Source of the DNA: F23-D06 sp045130275
GTDB lineage: Bacteria > Bacteroidota > Bacteroidia > Bacteroidales > WCHB1-69
NCBI GenBank assembly: GCA_045130275.1
Contig: JBGUPL010000110.1
Coordinates: 1-64,000 of the forward strand
Length of the DNA: 64,000 nt
Direction of reading: 5' to 3'
Both the position numbers and the translations under genes were made by a program. The stretch's first letter is position 1, and every line of letters begins with the position of its first letter. Below are positions 51,395 through 59,747 of the stretch, one piece after another. The notes beneath the pieces were generated by a model. It was not told where the DNA came from, made no database searches, and was given only the letters and a program-made list of their open reading frames with translations.

Positions 51395-52780
51395 TCACTT
51401 GAACGCATACCTAAACCCCTTGACCCGGTTCCAGACACCACGTGTGAAGTCGGGGATGGCCACGGGGGCGGAACCGTTCTCCAAAGAGATGCGGGTCAAC
51501 GGTCCGAGACAACACCATTCGGCCATGTCGTAAACGTCCATGTCGAGCGGCAGACCATTACGCAGGCAATAGACCAGTCGGTAGTCCATGATGAAGTCCA
51601 TACCGCCGTGTCCTCCTACTTGACGCGCCTTCTCTTCCAGTTCCTGCACGAACGGCGGCAAATACTTCTGCAACATGGCTTTGCACAGACTGTCAGGCAA
51701 GGCCGCGTGGGCGTTCAGACTCTGATAATCAGGTGATTCGGTTTTGTCAAGCATTCCCTTTCGGAACAGCAGCTGGCGCACGGGGTATTTGCTGGCATAA
51801 CCGTCGGAGCCCACCACTTGGTACATGCGGCTGTAGGGGCGTGGCGTGAGCACATCATGCTGGATGAGCATAGTCTTGCCGTTGACCGTGCGGATAAGCG
51901 TCGAGGTTTGGTCGCCGTTCTGAAAGTCGGGGCACTCCTGGTTCATCAGTTTTTTCACCACCTTCGGGCCGTTACAAGGTTTTGTGTCCATCGCCACCAA
52001 ATACTCCATACGGTCACCGCGGTGGATATTTAGCACCTGGCAGTCTGGGCCGATGCCGTGGGTGGGATAGATGTCCCCGCGGTGCTTCATGTTGTAGTCC
52101 AGCCGCCAGTTGTTCCAGTATTCCGGCCAAAAGTCGTCGAGGTTGTGCAGGTAGGAGCCCTCCACGTGCAGCACCTCCCCGAAGAGTCCTTGTTGGGCCA
52201 TGTTCAGCACGGCGATCTCGAAAAAGTCGTAGACGCAGTTCTCCAGCATCATGCAGTGCTTGCGGGTGCGCTCGCTGGTGTTGATGAGCAGCCAGATGTC
52301 GTCCAGTGTCATGGCGGCGGGCACCTCGACAGCCACGTGCTTGCCGTGTTCCATGGCATAGACGGCCAGCGGCACATGGTGCACCCAGTCGGTACAGATG
52401 TAGATGAGGTCAATGTCGTCGCGGTCGCACATCTCCTTGTATGCCTCGGTGCTGCCGCTATAGCCCGTTGCTCTCGGACGGCCAAGTTTTTCCAGCAGTT
52501 TCTGGCACTCCTCGACGCGGTCGGCCTCCACGTCACACAGCCCCTTGATGTCGGTGCCCTCGATCTGCGAGAAGCGCTCCACCGCATCGGGGCCGCGCAT
52601 GCCCAGTCCGATGAAGCCCACGCGCACCGTCTCCAACGGAGGGGCGGTCAGCTGCAGGACGTCCTGTTGCCCCGCCGGGCGCTTCGGGACTTTCGTCTTG
52701 ATCATTTTCGTCAGCTGAGCGCTCATCCCAAACGGCACCAGCAGCAAAGCCACTATCAAAAGGGAAACGAATCTTTTCAT
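51395..52780 (-). CDS. GH109-like (Gfo/Idh/MocA) NAD-dependent glycosidase or oxidoreductase
   Basis: This 461-residue exported protein has a signal peptide (MKRFVSLLIVALLLVPFGMS) and a Rossmann domain (VRVGFIGLGMRGPDAVERF) with YICTDWVHHVPLAVYAME, HVAVEVPAAMT, ENCVYDFFE, MKHRGDIYPTHGIGP and GGHGGMDFIMDYRL. These match the GH109 family, whose members cleave alpha-N-acetylgalactosamine by an NAD-dependent mechanism. Export, length and motifs fit that family better than a cytosolic sugar dehydrogenase. The ATG at 52780 begins the signal peptide; a longer frame would add 25 residues across the promoter. Confidence 0.82.
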   Translation of the reverse strand: MKRFVSLLIVALLLVPFGMSAQLTKMIKTKVPKRPAGQQDVLQLTAPPLETVRVGFIGLGMRGPDAVERFSQIEGTDIKGLCDVEADRVEECQKLLEKLGRPRATGYSGSTEAYKEMCDRDDIDLIYICTDWVHHVPLAVYAMEHGKHVAVEVPAAMTLDDIWLLINTSERTRKHCMMLENCVYDFFEIAVLNMAQQGLFGEVLHVEGSYLHNLDDFWPEYWNNWRLDYNMKHRGDIYPTHGIGPDCQVLNIHRGDRMEYLVAMDTKPCNGPKVVKKLMNQECPDFQNGDQTSTLIRTVNGKTMLIQHDVLTPRPYSRMYQVVGSDGYASKYPVRQLLFRKGMLDKTESPDYQSLNAHAALPDSLCKAMLQKYLPPFVQELEEKARQVGGHGGMDFIMDYRLVYCLRNGLPLDMDVYDMAEWCCLGPLTRISLENGSAPVAIPDFTRGVWNRVKGFRYAFK

Positions 52781-52809
52781 ACTCCATGTTTTTTTCAAAA
52801 TCATGGTGG

Positions 52810-52817
52810 CAAAGATA
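52810..52817 (-). promoter_or_regulatory. -7 element of the GH109-like gene
   Basis: The minus strand reads TATCTTTG, ending 29 bases before the ATG. A plus-strand TACTTTTG at 52831-52838 lies back to back with it and may start a longer transcript into the Nudix gene. Confidence 0.6.
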
Positions 52818-52983
52818 CATAATAATTCATTACTTTTGCGTATTTTATTCGACACTGAGTGTCAACTGAATATAAAAAACAATTTAACTAATCAAGTTTG
52901 AATAGTAAATTTTTAGAGTGGTATTTTGCAAGAAAATTGTCCCTGTTCCCACAAAACATACTGGCTCAACCCCCTTCTACCCC

Positions 52984-53039
52984 ACTAACCTTCTAACCCA
53001 TTAACCTTCTAACCTTCAATAACCCATAACCCATAACCA
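52984..53039. repeat. TAACC tandem repeat upstream of the Nudix gene
   Basis: Units such as CTAACCTT, CTAACCCAT, TAACCTTC and AACCCATAACCCATAACC repeat head to tail and end 9 bases before the Nudix -7 element. The rest of the 300-base gap (52781-53081) holds two back-to-back -7 elements and AT-rich sequence. Confidence 0.65.
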
Positions 53040-53048
53040 TTAAAATTG

Positions 53049-53056
53049 TATCTTTG
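53049..53056 (+). promoter_or_regulatory. -7 element of the Nudix gene
   Basis: TATCTTTG, followed by C, ends 25 bases before the ATG at 53082. The TAACC repeat occupies the -33 region. Confidence 0.65.
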
Positions 53057-53081
53057 CCGCGTGTAAAAATCACACAGAATT

Positions 53082-53780
53082 ATGGGAGAAAAAGGTGTCT
53101 ATACTTACGATTATTGGCGGCCGGCAGTGACGGCGGACATTGTGGTGTTCAGCTTTGACGGCACTAACCTCAACGTGTTGTTAATCAAGCGCGGGAACGA
53201 TCCATACAAGGGACAATGGGCTTTCCCGGGCGGTTTTCTGGAGCCGGACGAAACATTGGAGGAGGCCGCGCGTCGCGAACTGAAGGAGGAAACGGGGCTC
53301 ACCCCCAAGCATTTCTACGAGGTGGGGTCATTCAGCGACTTGGATCGAGATCCGCGAAGCCGTACCATCTCGGTCGCGTTCGCATCGGTCGTGCGCCCGA
53401 ACCAAATCAAGGCTGTCGCCGGCGATGACGCGAAGGAGGCCCGCTGGTTCAACGTCCATGAGATGCCCCGTTTGGCCTTCGACCACGAGAAGATATGCCG
53501 CATGGCCCTCTGGAAGCTCCGACTCGCCTTCATCAACTCCCCCGTCGCATTTCTCCTCGTGGACGACATCTTCACCCTGCCGGAGATGCAGCGACTCTAC
53601 ACCCACGTCTTCAGCAAGGAGTTTGACCGCCGCAACTTCCAGAAAAAGTTCCTGTCATCAGGCATCATCACCCCCGTGGCACAAAGCGACGAGGAACGTA
53701 AGTCGCCCCACGCCCCTATCCAATATCGCTTCAACGAAGCTGGATACGTGCACTTGCGCGAGAAAATGCTGCGGTGCTGA
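53082..53780 (+). CDS. Nudix protein with C-terminal winged helix (NrtR/AraR-like regulator)
   Basis: This 232-residue protein has a Nudix fold with a complete box: GGFLEPDETL followed by EEAARRELKEETGL (G-x5-E-x7-REUxEExGU), so hydrolase activity is possible. The C-terminal 80 residues (FTLPEMQRLYTHVF ... FDRRNFQKKFLSSG) form a winged helix as in NrtR and AraR regulators, which bind ADP-ribose or sugars and control NAD or arabinose genes. No regulated gene can be assigned here. The N-terminus (YDYWRPAVTADIVVF) fits the family. Confidence 0.85.
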   Translation: MGEKGVYTYDYWRPAVTADIVVFSFDGTNLNVLLIKRGNDPYKGQWAFPGGFLEPDETLEEAARRELKEETGLTPKHFYEVGSFSDLDRDPRSRTISVAFASVVRPNQIKAVAGDDAKEARWFNVHEMPRLAFDHEKICRMALWKLRLAFINSPVAFLLVDDIFTLPEMQRLYTHVFSKEFDRRNFQKKFLSSGIITPVAQSDEERKSPHAPIQYRFNEAGYVHLREKMLRC

Positions 53781-53826
53781 TTCCGCATCGCAAGCATCTG
53801 TTTCTCAAAGCCTTTGAAGATTCTTA

Positions 53827-54774
53827 TTACTTGTCATATTTCTTGCCGGGGAAGAAACGCGGGACGCTCTGGCAGTATTTCTCATATTCCGGATACTTCC
53901 CGCCGCTAATCTCTTCCGCCAGCGACGAACTTCCCTGGAACAGAACCACCAGCAGCAGCGCGCCGATCACGCTCCAGTTGAGAATGCCGATTCCGGCGGC
54001 GATGGAAAAGAGGTAGAAGCACACCCAGATGGACTGTTCGGCGAAATAGTTGGGATGACGGCTCCGTCCCCAGAGACCCGTGGTGTTGAATCCTTTGTTG
54101 TATGGAGCGGGTAATTCCTCCAACTTTTTCCCTTCTTTGATCATCGCCCACTTGCGGGTCTGGAATTTCCATTGCTGTTCGTCAGCGACGGTCTCCCAGA
54201 TGATGAACCCCAGCATCAACACGGCCGCGACGGCATCCAACCAGCCGAAAGGTTTGTCGGAATTCATAGCCACCAATGCCGGGAAGGTGGTCATCAGCAC
54301 CAGCACGTTTTGATATATGGAGATGAAGAAGAGGTCGAACAATGCCCAAACCCAACGTTTCTGGAACGGCGGGCCGGAGCGGAGAATGGCCCATCGGTAG
54401 TCCTCTTCTCCTTCCCAGAACTTGAGTTTGTAAGCCCCTTTGCGGGCGAAATTCATCGTGAGACGGAGACCCCAAAGGGTGGCCAGGACAGCCATCACCA
54501 CCAAGCGGGCGTTCATACCGCCCTTGACGGCAATCACCCACGTGTAAACAATAGGGAGCAGGCTCCAAAGCTTGTCCATCTGGCTGTTGTTTCCGGTGAG
54601 CTCGCCCACGATAAAGCAGAACGCAGCGCTGCAGGACACGATGATGCCCAGAATCTTGAGCACTTCCAACTGCGCCTCATCCAATGTGGGACCCACAGTG
54701 AAATAGAGGATCGGGCAAACCACGATGGACAGTATCAACAGGGTGCCCATCAAAGGGATATTCATTTTCTTCAT
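53827..54774 (-). CDS. DUF1295 / steroid 5-alpha-reductase-like membrane protein
   Basis: This 315-residue multi-pass membrane protein has about seven hydrophobic helices and the C-terminal signature GLWGRSRHPNYFAEQSIWVC of the DUF1295 and ICMT-like group. Relatives are reductases or methyltransferases acting on lipids, but the bacterial function is not established. The ATG at 54774 is preferred over a TTG eight codons upstream that lies against the -7 element. Confidence 0.82.
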   Translation of the reverse strand: MKKMNIPLMGTLLILSIVVCPILYFTVGPTLDEAQLEVLKILGIIVSCSAAFCFIVGELTGNNSQMDKLWSLLPIVYTWVIAVKGGMNARLVVMAVLATLWGLRLTMNFARKGAYKLKFWEGEEDYRWAILRSGPPFQKRWVWALFDLFFISIYQNVLVLMTTFPALVAMNSDKPFGWLDAVAAVLMLGFIIWETVADEQQWKFQTRKWAMIKEGKKLEELPAPYNKGFNTTGLWGRSRHPNYFAEQSIWVCFYLFSIAAGIGILNWSVIGALLLVVLFQGSSSLAEEISGGKYPEYEKYCQSVPRFFPGKKYDK

Positions 54775-54795
54775 AGGATTATAATTTTGAGGCGG

Positions 54796-54803
54796 CAAAA
54801 ATA
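54796..54803 (-). promoter_or_regulatory. -7 element of the DUF1295 gene
   Basis: The minus strand reads TATTTTTG, ending 21 bases before the ATG at 54774. Confidence 0.6.
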
Positions 54804-54831
54804 TACAAATTCCTTAAATGACAATCAAGTT

Positions 54832-55248
54832 TCATTTACTTTTACTTTTTTTGGATTTTAAACATACAGATGCCACCACGGCTTCCACGAGTCCGAACAC
54901 GAAATAGATATTGCTCATGGCGTTGAAGCCCCACACCCACCATTCGAGGACGATCCATAGCATGAGGATGATGCCGCAGGCGAGGACGGCCCATTGGGCG
55001 AGCGGGTGCTTCTTAAAGAGCAGGTACGCAGTCGCGAATTGGGTGACGCCGTTCAGAAACAGTAGCACGAAGCCCGACGGGATGAAGTTGCGGAAGAAGA
55101 CGTCCGGCCAGGGCATCTTCGCACGCAACATCTCCAACAGCGGCTCGCCGCCCCACATTGCGCCTGATGGGTCGATCCACATCATTGCGGCGCCGGCCAC
55201 CGCGCCGATGCTGATGAAAAGGGTCAGAATTTTTTCGAGTTTTAGCAT
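54832..55248 (-). CDS. Four-helix membrane protein of unknown function
   Basis: This 138-residue protein has four predicted membrane helices (LTLFISIGAVAGAAMMWI; FIPSGFVLLFLNGVTQFATA; WAVLACGIILMLWIVLEWWV; IYFVFGLVEAVVASVCL) and a lysine/serine-rich tail (KSKKSKSK). I do not recognise a function. It lies 127 bases after the next small membrane-protein gene in the same direction and may share its transcript. Confidence 0.7.
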   Translation of the reverse strand: MLKLEKILTLFISIGAVAGAAMMWIDPSGAMWGGEPLLEMLRAKMPWPDVFFRNFIPSGFVLLFLNGVTQFATAYLLFKKHPLAQWAVLACGIILMLWIVLEWWVWGFNAMSNIYFVFGLVEAVVASVCLKSKKSKSK

Positions 55249-55375
55249 ACTATCTATTTTTTATTTTCTCTCAAATCTCGTAGAAATATCTTCTTCGCGT
55301 ATAAATTATAAATGTCTGGAGAGTTCGTGACAATATTGATATACGTGAAAATCCGCGGGATACGTGGAGATAAAA

Positions 55376-55873
55376 TCAACAGCACAACCACGCATAGATC
55401 CCCGCCCCAATCAAACACGGAATCAGTCCGATGAGCATGCCCCACAGCGACTGCACGAAGTGGTACTTTTTCTGATGGTAGGCCGTGTCCATGTGTTCGG
55501 TGCCAGGGAGGCGCACGGACTTCATATTGGCAAAGAGCACCCAGTCGAGGAAAAAGCAGTCGTACCAGTCGATGACAAGCCAGATTCCGTAGCTCAGCGC
55601 GAACGCCGACCAGAAATCGTAGGCACCGGCCAGCTTCATGAGTCCGAGCATCACAGCCAGGGTGACGAGCAACGCAAAGCCCTTCTTGAGCAGCACGGTC
55701 TTGGTGAAGAACTTCGACGGCACGCGCTCGTGTGTCTTGAAGTACTCCTCCTGGATGTCCTCCGGGTAGTCGTGAATCCACCACACGGGGTTCTTCACGA
55801 GCGGAATCAGAATCATGGCCGTGAACGCGGCGGTCATAACGAGGGTTTCGATGATGATGATGGTCCAGTTCAT
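55376..55873 (-). CDS. Membrane protein of unknown function
   Basis: This 165-residue protein has about four hydrophobic helices (IIIIETLVMTAAFTAMILIP; FALLVTLAVMLGLMKLAG; FALSYGIWLVIDWYDCFFLD; LIGLIPCLIGAGIYAWLCC) and a cytosolic loop with the motif IHDYPEDIQEEYFKTHERVP. I cannot assign a function. The upstream gap is filled by a 48-bp tandem repeat and no promoter element is visible. Confidence 0.7.
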   Translation of the reverse strand: MNWTIIIIETLVMTAAFTAMILIPLVKNPVWWIHDYPEDIQEEYFKTHERVPSKFFTKTVLLKKGFALLVTLAVMLGLMKLAGAYDFWSAFALSYGIWLVIDWYDCFFLDWVLFANMKSVRLPGTEHMDTAYHQKKYHFVQSLWGMLIGLIPCLIGAGIYAWLCC

Positions 55874-55893
55874 ATTTTAAGTGAATGTTGGTG

Positions 55894-56080
55894 AGCTTCG
55901 CTGTTGGTTAGCCTTCGGCTGTTTATTACTTCGTGTTGATAAGCTTCGCTGTTGGTGAGCCTTCGGCTGTTTATTACTTCGTGTTGATGAGCTTCGCTGT
56001 TGGTGAGCCTTCGGCTGTTTATTACTACGTGTTGGTCAGCTTCGCTGTTGGTGAGGTTCGCTGTTGGTGGTTGTTGGTTA
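55894..56080. repeat. 48-bp tandem repeat
   Basis: Units beginning AGCTTCGCTGTTGGTGAGCC start at 55894, 55942, 55990 and 56038, a constant 48-bp period with few differences. Three units are full and the fourth is degenerate. Each contains a small AGCC-TTC-GGCT hairpin and the word CTGTTGGT shared with the AACAGCC repeats elsewhere. The array ends four bases from the stop of the erythromycin-esterase-like gene. Confidence 0.9.
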
Positions 56081-56083
56081 AGA

Positions 56084-57376
56084 TTACTGTTCTGTTTCCT
56101 TGAGAACCGCTATCGGGTGCGCGTTCGACACGAAAATCACCCCATCGTAGAGCAACGTTGGAGACACCCAGTCGCGATAGGCCTGTGGAAAAATGGCCAT
56201 GAGTGGCGAGTAACCTTCGCCCACGTCACCCATCCACGTGTAATCCGTAATCTGATGTTTGAGCGTGGTGCTGTCCGGGATTCTCGAAAAATCAAGCCAG
56301 CAAGTCTCATATCCGCATTTTTTGGCAGCTTCGGCCAATGGATCTTTCGAGAAGAAAGTGTGGTTGCGCCGCTTACCGCTCTTTCCTTTCGGCAGACTGA
56401 CTCGCGCTTTGTAGAAATCGGTGCCGATGACGAAATAGGCCTTGCCGAGTTCGTTTGCCAGCAACGCTCCCATCGCTTTTCCAATCGTTCCATAATCGTG
56501 GCGACGTTCGATATGGCCGTTGTGTCCTGAGATGAAAATGCATTCGTTGCCACGGGCCTCCTCCTGTTCCATGATCCAGTGCGTGTTTACAAACATTAGC
56601 GAGTCTCGCAACACATTCCCGTTCAACATATTGTCAATCACCTTCCCTACGGCGATGTTTTGGAGCAGCATATCCGCAAAATGCACCGCCTGCGCGGTTG
56701 TTGAGTCGTTTAATTGCAACAATTCCTGCCTTACCTCTTCTATCACTTTCGCTTTTTGGTCGGCAGTGAAGGAGGCTGAATACTTGCCCTCCGACTTGTC
56801 CCATAGCTTCTCCAGTTCCACGGTCGGAACCGCAAAAGTCTTGGCAGCCTCAAGCAAATATTGGTAGCTACACTCGTAAAGCTGCATGTCGAAGCCGTAG
56901 AAACGCAGGTCTTCGCCTTCTTTTGCTGTCGAGTTGTATTTGCGCATCCAGTCAATGAGTTGTACCATCTCCTTGGTCCGATAGATGGGGAAGCCGATGG
57001 CCGCGGCCGCCTCCTGTGCCGTGCCCGGGCCGCCGTGGATATAGCGGTTGACAGCCTCGCAGCCGCCGTAGTCGCCCTCCAGCGCAAACGCACGCACACC
57101 GTATTTCTCGACCATCAATTTGAAAACATCCAACTTGAGTTGCTGGAACTCGACGTTGCCATGCGTGGCTTCGCCTAATCCGATGATGCGGACGGAATCG
57201 GGGATGGTGATGTCGGAAATGCTGCCTGTATATTTCGCAAATTCTTCGTTATCAATTGGTTTTACTTTCTTGAAGCCGCCGAAGTATCCGTAGAAATACA
57301 GAACAACAATGCCGCCGAAGATCAACATCAGCAGAATCCAGCGAAGAGTGTGTTTGTTTGAACCTTTGCTTGTCAT
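56084..57376 (-). CDS. Erythromycin-esterase-like protein
   Basis: This 430-residue protein has an N-terminal membrane anchor (LRWILLMLIFGGIVVLYFYG) and an erythromycin-esterase domain: IGLGEATHGNVEFQQLKLDV, ALEGDYGGCEAVNRYIHGGP, DWMRKYN, LRFYGFDMQ, and FISGHNGHIERRHDYGTIGK. The domain is widespread and most members are not known to hydrolyse macrolides, so a resistance role should not be assumed. The ATG at 57376 is chosen because the longer frame crosses the divergent promoters. Confidence 0.82.
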   Translation of the reverse strand: MTSKGSNKHTLRWILLMLIFGGIVVLYFYGYFGGFKKVKPIDNEEFAKYTGSISDITIPDSVRIIGLGEATHGNVEFQQLKLDVFKLMVEKYGVRAFALEGDYGGCEAVNRYIHGGPGTAQEAAAAIGFPIYRTKEMVQLIDWMRKYNSTAKEGEDLRFYGFDMQLYECSYQYLLEAAKTFAVPTVELEKLWDKSEGKYSASFTADQKAKVIEEVRQELLQLNDSTTAQAVHFADMLLQNIAVGKVIDNMLNGNVLRDSLMFVNTHWIMEQEEARGNECIFISGHNGHIERRHDYGTIGKAMGALLANELGKAYFVIGTDFYKARVSLPKGKSGKRRNHTFFSKDPLAEAAKKCGYETCWLDFSRIPDSTTLKHQITDYTWMGDVGEGYSPLMAIFPQAYRDWVSPTLLYDGVIFVSNAHPIAVLKETEQ

Positions 57377-57396
57377 AATCTGATTTTTTCCGGCGG

Positions 57397-57404
57397 CAAA
57401 AGTA
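57397..57404 (-). promoter_or_regulatory. -7 element of the erythromycin-esterase-like gene
   Basis: The minus strand reads TACTTTTG, ending 20 bases before the ATG. Confidence 0.6.
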
Positions 57405-57439
57405 CGCAAAATGCGAGAACGCGCTTCCATCATTATTTG

Positions 57440-57447
57440 TATTTTTG
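57440..57447 (+). promoter_or_regulatory. -7 element of the M28 peptidase gene
   Basis: TATTTTTG, followed by C, ends 23 bases before the ATG at 57471. Confidence 0.65.
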
Positions 57448-57470
57448 CACCCGAATTTAATACTTGAGAA

Positions 57471-58745
57471 ATGAAAAAACTGATTGTCATATTGATGGCG
57501 TTTGTGATTGTAGAGACGCAATGCATTGCGTCTCTACAGGCGCAGGATTTAGCTTATTACAAACAGATTGTCAAGGAACTGAGTTCCGCGAAGTACCAGG
57601 GACGCGGCTATGCCTACGGCGGCGCCAACAAGGCTGGAAAATATCTGTTGAAAGAATACAAGAAAGCCGGAGTGAACGAAGTGAGGTGCCAGCCGTTCAC
57701 TATCGACATCAACACCTTCCCCGGCAAAATGAAAATGTCGGTGGATGGCAAGAAATTGACCCCGGGCGTCGATTTCTCGATGCGTGAATACTCGCCGGGC
57801 GTGCGCGGCACCTACAAACTCTACTATGTCGATACGAACAACTACGACGCCGAGAAGATGTTTGCCGACCTGGCGAAACCCGAGTACAAGGACTGCTTCG
57901 TGGTCTGCGACTTCTGGTTCTCCTACCGTCATTACGGTGACTTCCAGAAGATTTGGGGCGGCACCGAGTGCACCAACGCCGGAATGATCCAGACGTGGCC
58001 TCCCTTGCTGAAATTCTACAAGGCCTACGGCGAGAAGGTGATGGGCAAGCCCGTCATCTGGGCCACCTCCGACTTCCCGAAAGATGCCAAGACCATCACC
58101 GTCAACATCGAGAACGAGTTTCTGAAGGACTACGAGCTCTTCAACGTCATCGCCAAGGTGGAGGGCCGGCGGCACGACAGCTGCTACGTCTTCACAGCGC
58201 ACTACGACCACCTCGGCAACCTCGGCAAGAAAGTGTTCTATGCGGGAGCCAACGACAACGCCTCCGGCAGCGCCGCCATCGTGACGCTCGCGGCCTACTA
58301 CGCCAAAAACCGTCCCGAGTACGATATGTACTTCATCGCCTTCTCCGGCGAGGACGCCAACCTGCGCGGCTCGGAGTATTACGTGGATCACAACCCCGTC
58401 GTGCCGCTCTCACAGATCAAGTACCTGTTCAACATCGATATGATCGGCGACAACAACCCGGTGCAGTACTGCGAGGTCAGCGACGAGGGATTGCGTGGTT
58501 ACGCTTTGATGGAGCGAATCAACGATGAGAAACACCATTTCAAGGGGCTGAACCGTGCCGAGTTGGAGGGCAACAGCGACCACTACCCGTTCGCCCTGCG
58601 CCACGTGCCGTGCATCCTCTTCGAGAACGAGAGCGGCGACGCGTTCCAGTACTACCACACCGTCAACGACAACTGGGAGCACGCGGTGTTCGACACGTAC
58701 GAGCCGCTGTTCCGGTTAGTGCGGGATTTTATCGAAAGATATTGA
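57471..58745 (+). CDS. M28-family metallopeptidase, exported
   Basis: This 424-residue zinc aminopeptidase-like protein has the two-zinc ligand set of family M28: TAHYDHLG, GANDNASGSAAI, FSGEDANLRGSEYY, FNIDMIGDN and GNSDHYPF. The N-terminus is a signal peptide (MKKLIVILMAFVIVETQCIA then SLQAQDL), but residues 13-23 are encoded by a 30-bp perfect palindrome, which looks like an in-frame insertion. Without it a shorter signal peptide ending in QAQ would remain. A decayed hairpin repeat follows the stop. Confidence 0.88.
   Translation: MKKLIVILMAFVIVETQCIASLQAQDLAYYKQIVKELSSAKYQGRGYAYGGANKAGKYLLKEYKKAGVNEVRCQPFTIDINTFPGKMKMSVDGKKLTPGVDFSMREYSPGVRGTYKLYYVDTNNYDAEKMFADLAKPEYKDCFVVCDFWFSYRHYGDFQKIWGGTECTNAGMIQTWPPLLKFYKAYGEKVMGKPVIWATSDFPKDAKTITVNIENEFLKDYELFNVIAKVEGRRHDSCYVFTAHYDHLGNLGKKVFYAGANDNASGSAAIVTLAAYYAKNRPEYDMYFIAFSGEDANLRGSEYYVDHNPVVPLSQIKYLFNIDMIGDNNPVQYCEVSDEGLRGYALMERINDEKHHFKGLNRAELEGNSDHYPFALRHVPCILFENESGDAFQYYHTVNDNWEHAVFDTYEPLFRLVRDFIERY
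57509..57538. repeat. 30-bp perfect palindrome inside a signal-peptide coding region
   Basis: TGTAGAGACGCAATG is followed directly by its exact reverse complement CATTGCGTCTCTACA. It is read in frame as VETQCIASLQ in the M28 peptidase signal peptide. A decayed relative lies at 44834-44860. The form is that of a REP-like mobile palindrome. Confidence 0.9.
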
Positions 58746-58752
58746 TATTTAG

Positions 58753-58820
58753 ATTCTCGCAGATCTCGCAGACTACCGCAGACTTTTTTCAGCGCAAATC
58801 TGCGAGTTCTGCGGGAGAAT
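58753..58820. repeat. Interspersed hairpin element, copy A
   Basis: The left arm ATTCTCGCAGATCTCGCAGA and the right arm (reverse complement ATTCTCCCGCAGAACTCGCA) pair over about 30 bases with a T-rich loop. It lies between the M28 peptidase and the ferredoxin-like gene and is followed by ATTTTT, so it may also terminate transcription. Confidence 0.8.
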
Positions 58821-58828
58821 ATTTTTCC

Positions 58829-58836
58829 TATTTTCG
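58829..58836 (+). promoter_or_regulatory. Possible -7 element of the ferredoxin-like gene
   Basis: TATTTTCG, one base off TAnnTTTG, ends 21 bases before the ATG at 58858, right after hairpin element A. Confidence 0.45.
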
Positions 58837-58857
58837 CACCCTTAAAAACAGCCCGTT

Positions 58858-59676
58858 ATGAAGAAATACCGAACCCCCATCCTCCTGTTCGCCATTTTTG
58901 AGATCATTGCCGTATCGCTTTGGCTCTCAACAGGCAACCTCTTCTTTCTGTTGAACTTTTCTTACATCGGGATCTGCCTCGGTGTCGGGGGAATATTGAT
59001 GGCGGCGGGGTGGAAACACGCCCGCGAGTTCGTGCAGTTCACCGTGGGAAGCTACATTCTGGTGTTCCTCGGCCTTGTCTGTCGCGAGAACATGCAGATG
59101 GAGGGATTCTGGTACTATCTGCTCTCCGGGGTCGTCGGGGCGGGGGTGCTGCACTACCTCATCGCCAAGATCTTCGGGCCGCTGCTGTTCGGGCGCGGCT
59201 GGTGCGGGTTTGCCTGCTGGACCGCGATGATCCTCGACCTGTTGCCCTACAAGCAGCCCGCGAAACCACGGAAATCTTTCGGATGGGTGCGCTATGTGAT
59301 GTTCGCGCTGTCGCTCGCCGTCGTCATCCTGCTGATGTGCCTCGGCAAAGCCGACAAAACGACGATGTTCTACCTTTTCGTGGCCGGGAATGTGCTCTAC
59401 TACGCCGTCGGAATCGTCCTGGCTGTCGTGTTGAAGGACAACCGCGCCTTCTGCAAGTACATCTGCCCGATCACGGTGTTTCTCAAACCGATGAGCTACT
59501 TCTCGTTACTACGTATCAAGTGCGATGAGGAGAAGTGCATCCATTGCGACAAGTGCCTGAAAGTCTGTCCGATGGAGGTGGAGGTCAACAATAACTCGCG
59601 CAAGCGGAAGAACGCCACCGAGTGTATTCTTTGTCAGCAGTGCAAGAAGGCGTGTCCGGTGGGGGCGCTGAAATAG
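58858..59676 (+). CDS. NapH-like membrane 4Fe-4S ferredoxin protein
   Basis: This 272-residue protein has about five membrane helices in the first 200 residues, conserved cysteine motifs at the membrane face (FGRGWCGFACWTAM, CKYICPITVFLKP), and a C-terminal ferredoxin domain with two clusters (CIHCDKCLKVCP and CILCQQCKKACP). The architecture matches NapH/CcoG-like electron-transfer proteins. Its partner enzyme is not apparent nearby. Its stop is two bases from hairpin element B. Confidence 0.85.
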   Translation: MKKYRTPILLFAIFEIIAVSLWLSTGNLFFLLNFSYIGICLGVGGILMAAGWKHAREFVQFTVGSYILVFLGLVCRENMQMEGFWYYLLSGVVGAGVLHYLIAKIFGPLLFGRGWCGFACWTAMILDLLPYKQPAKPRKSFGWVRYVMFALSLAVVILLMCLGKADKTTMFYLFVAGNVLYYAVGIVLAVVLKDNRAFCKYICPITVFLKPMSYFSLLRIKCDEEKCIHCDKCLKVCPMEVEVNNNSRKRKNATECILCQQCKKACPVGALK

Positions 59677-59678
59677 TC

Positions 59679-59740
59679 TCTCCCGCAGACTTCGCAGAAC
59701 ATCGCAGTTTTTTTCTGCGAAAATCAGCAAGTTCCGCGGG
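59679..59740. repeat. Interspersed hairpin element, copy B
   Basis: It starts TCTCCCGCAGACTTCGCAGA and ends AGCAAGTTCCGCGGG, with a TTTTTTT centre. It fills the gap between two convergent genes and probably acts as their shared terminator. Confidence 0.8.
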
Positions 59741-59747
59741 CATCCCA

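Noticed and set aside
55894..56080. CRISPR array
   Set aside because: The 48-bp units are joined head to tail without unique spacers, and no cas gene is in the window.
56084..57376. A macrolide resistance gene
   Set aside because: The erythromycin-esterase domain is broad and most members have other or unknown roles. The N-terminal membrane anchor is also unlike classical EreA/EreB.
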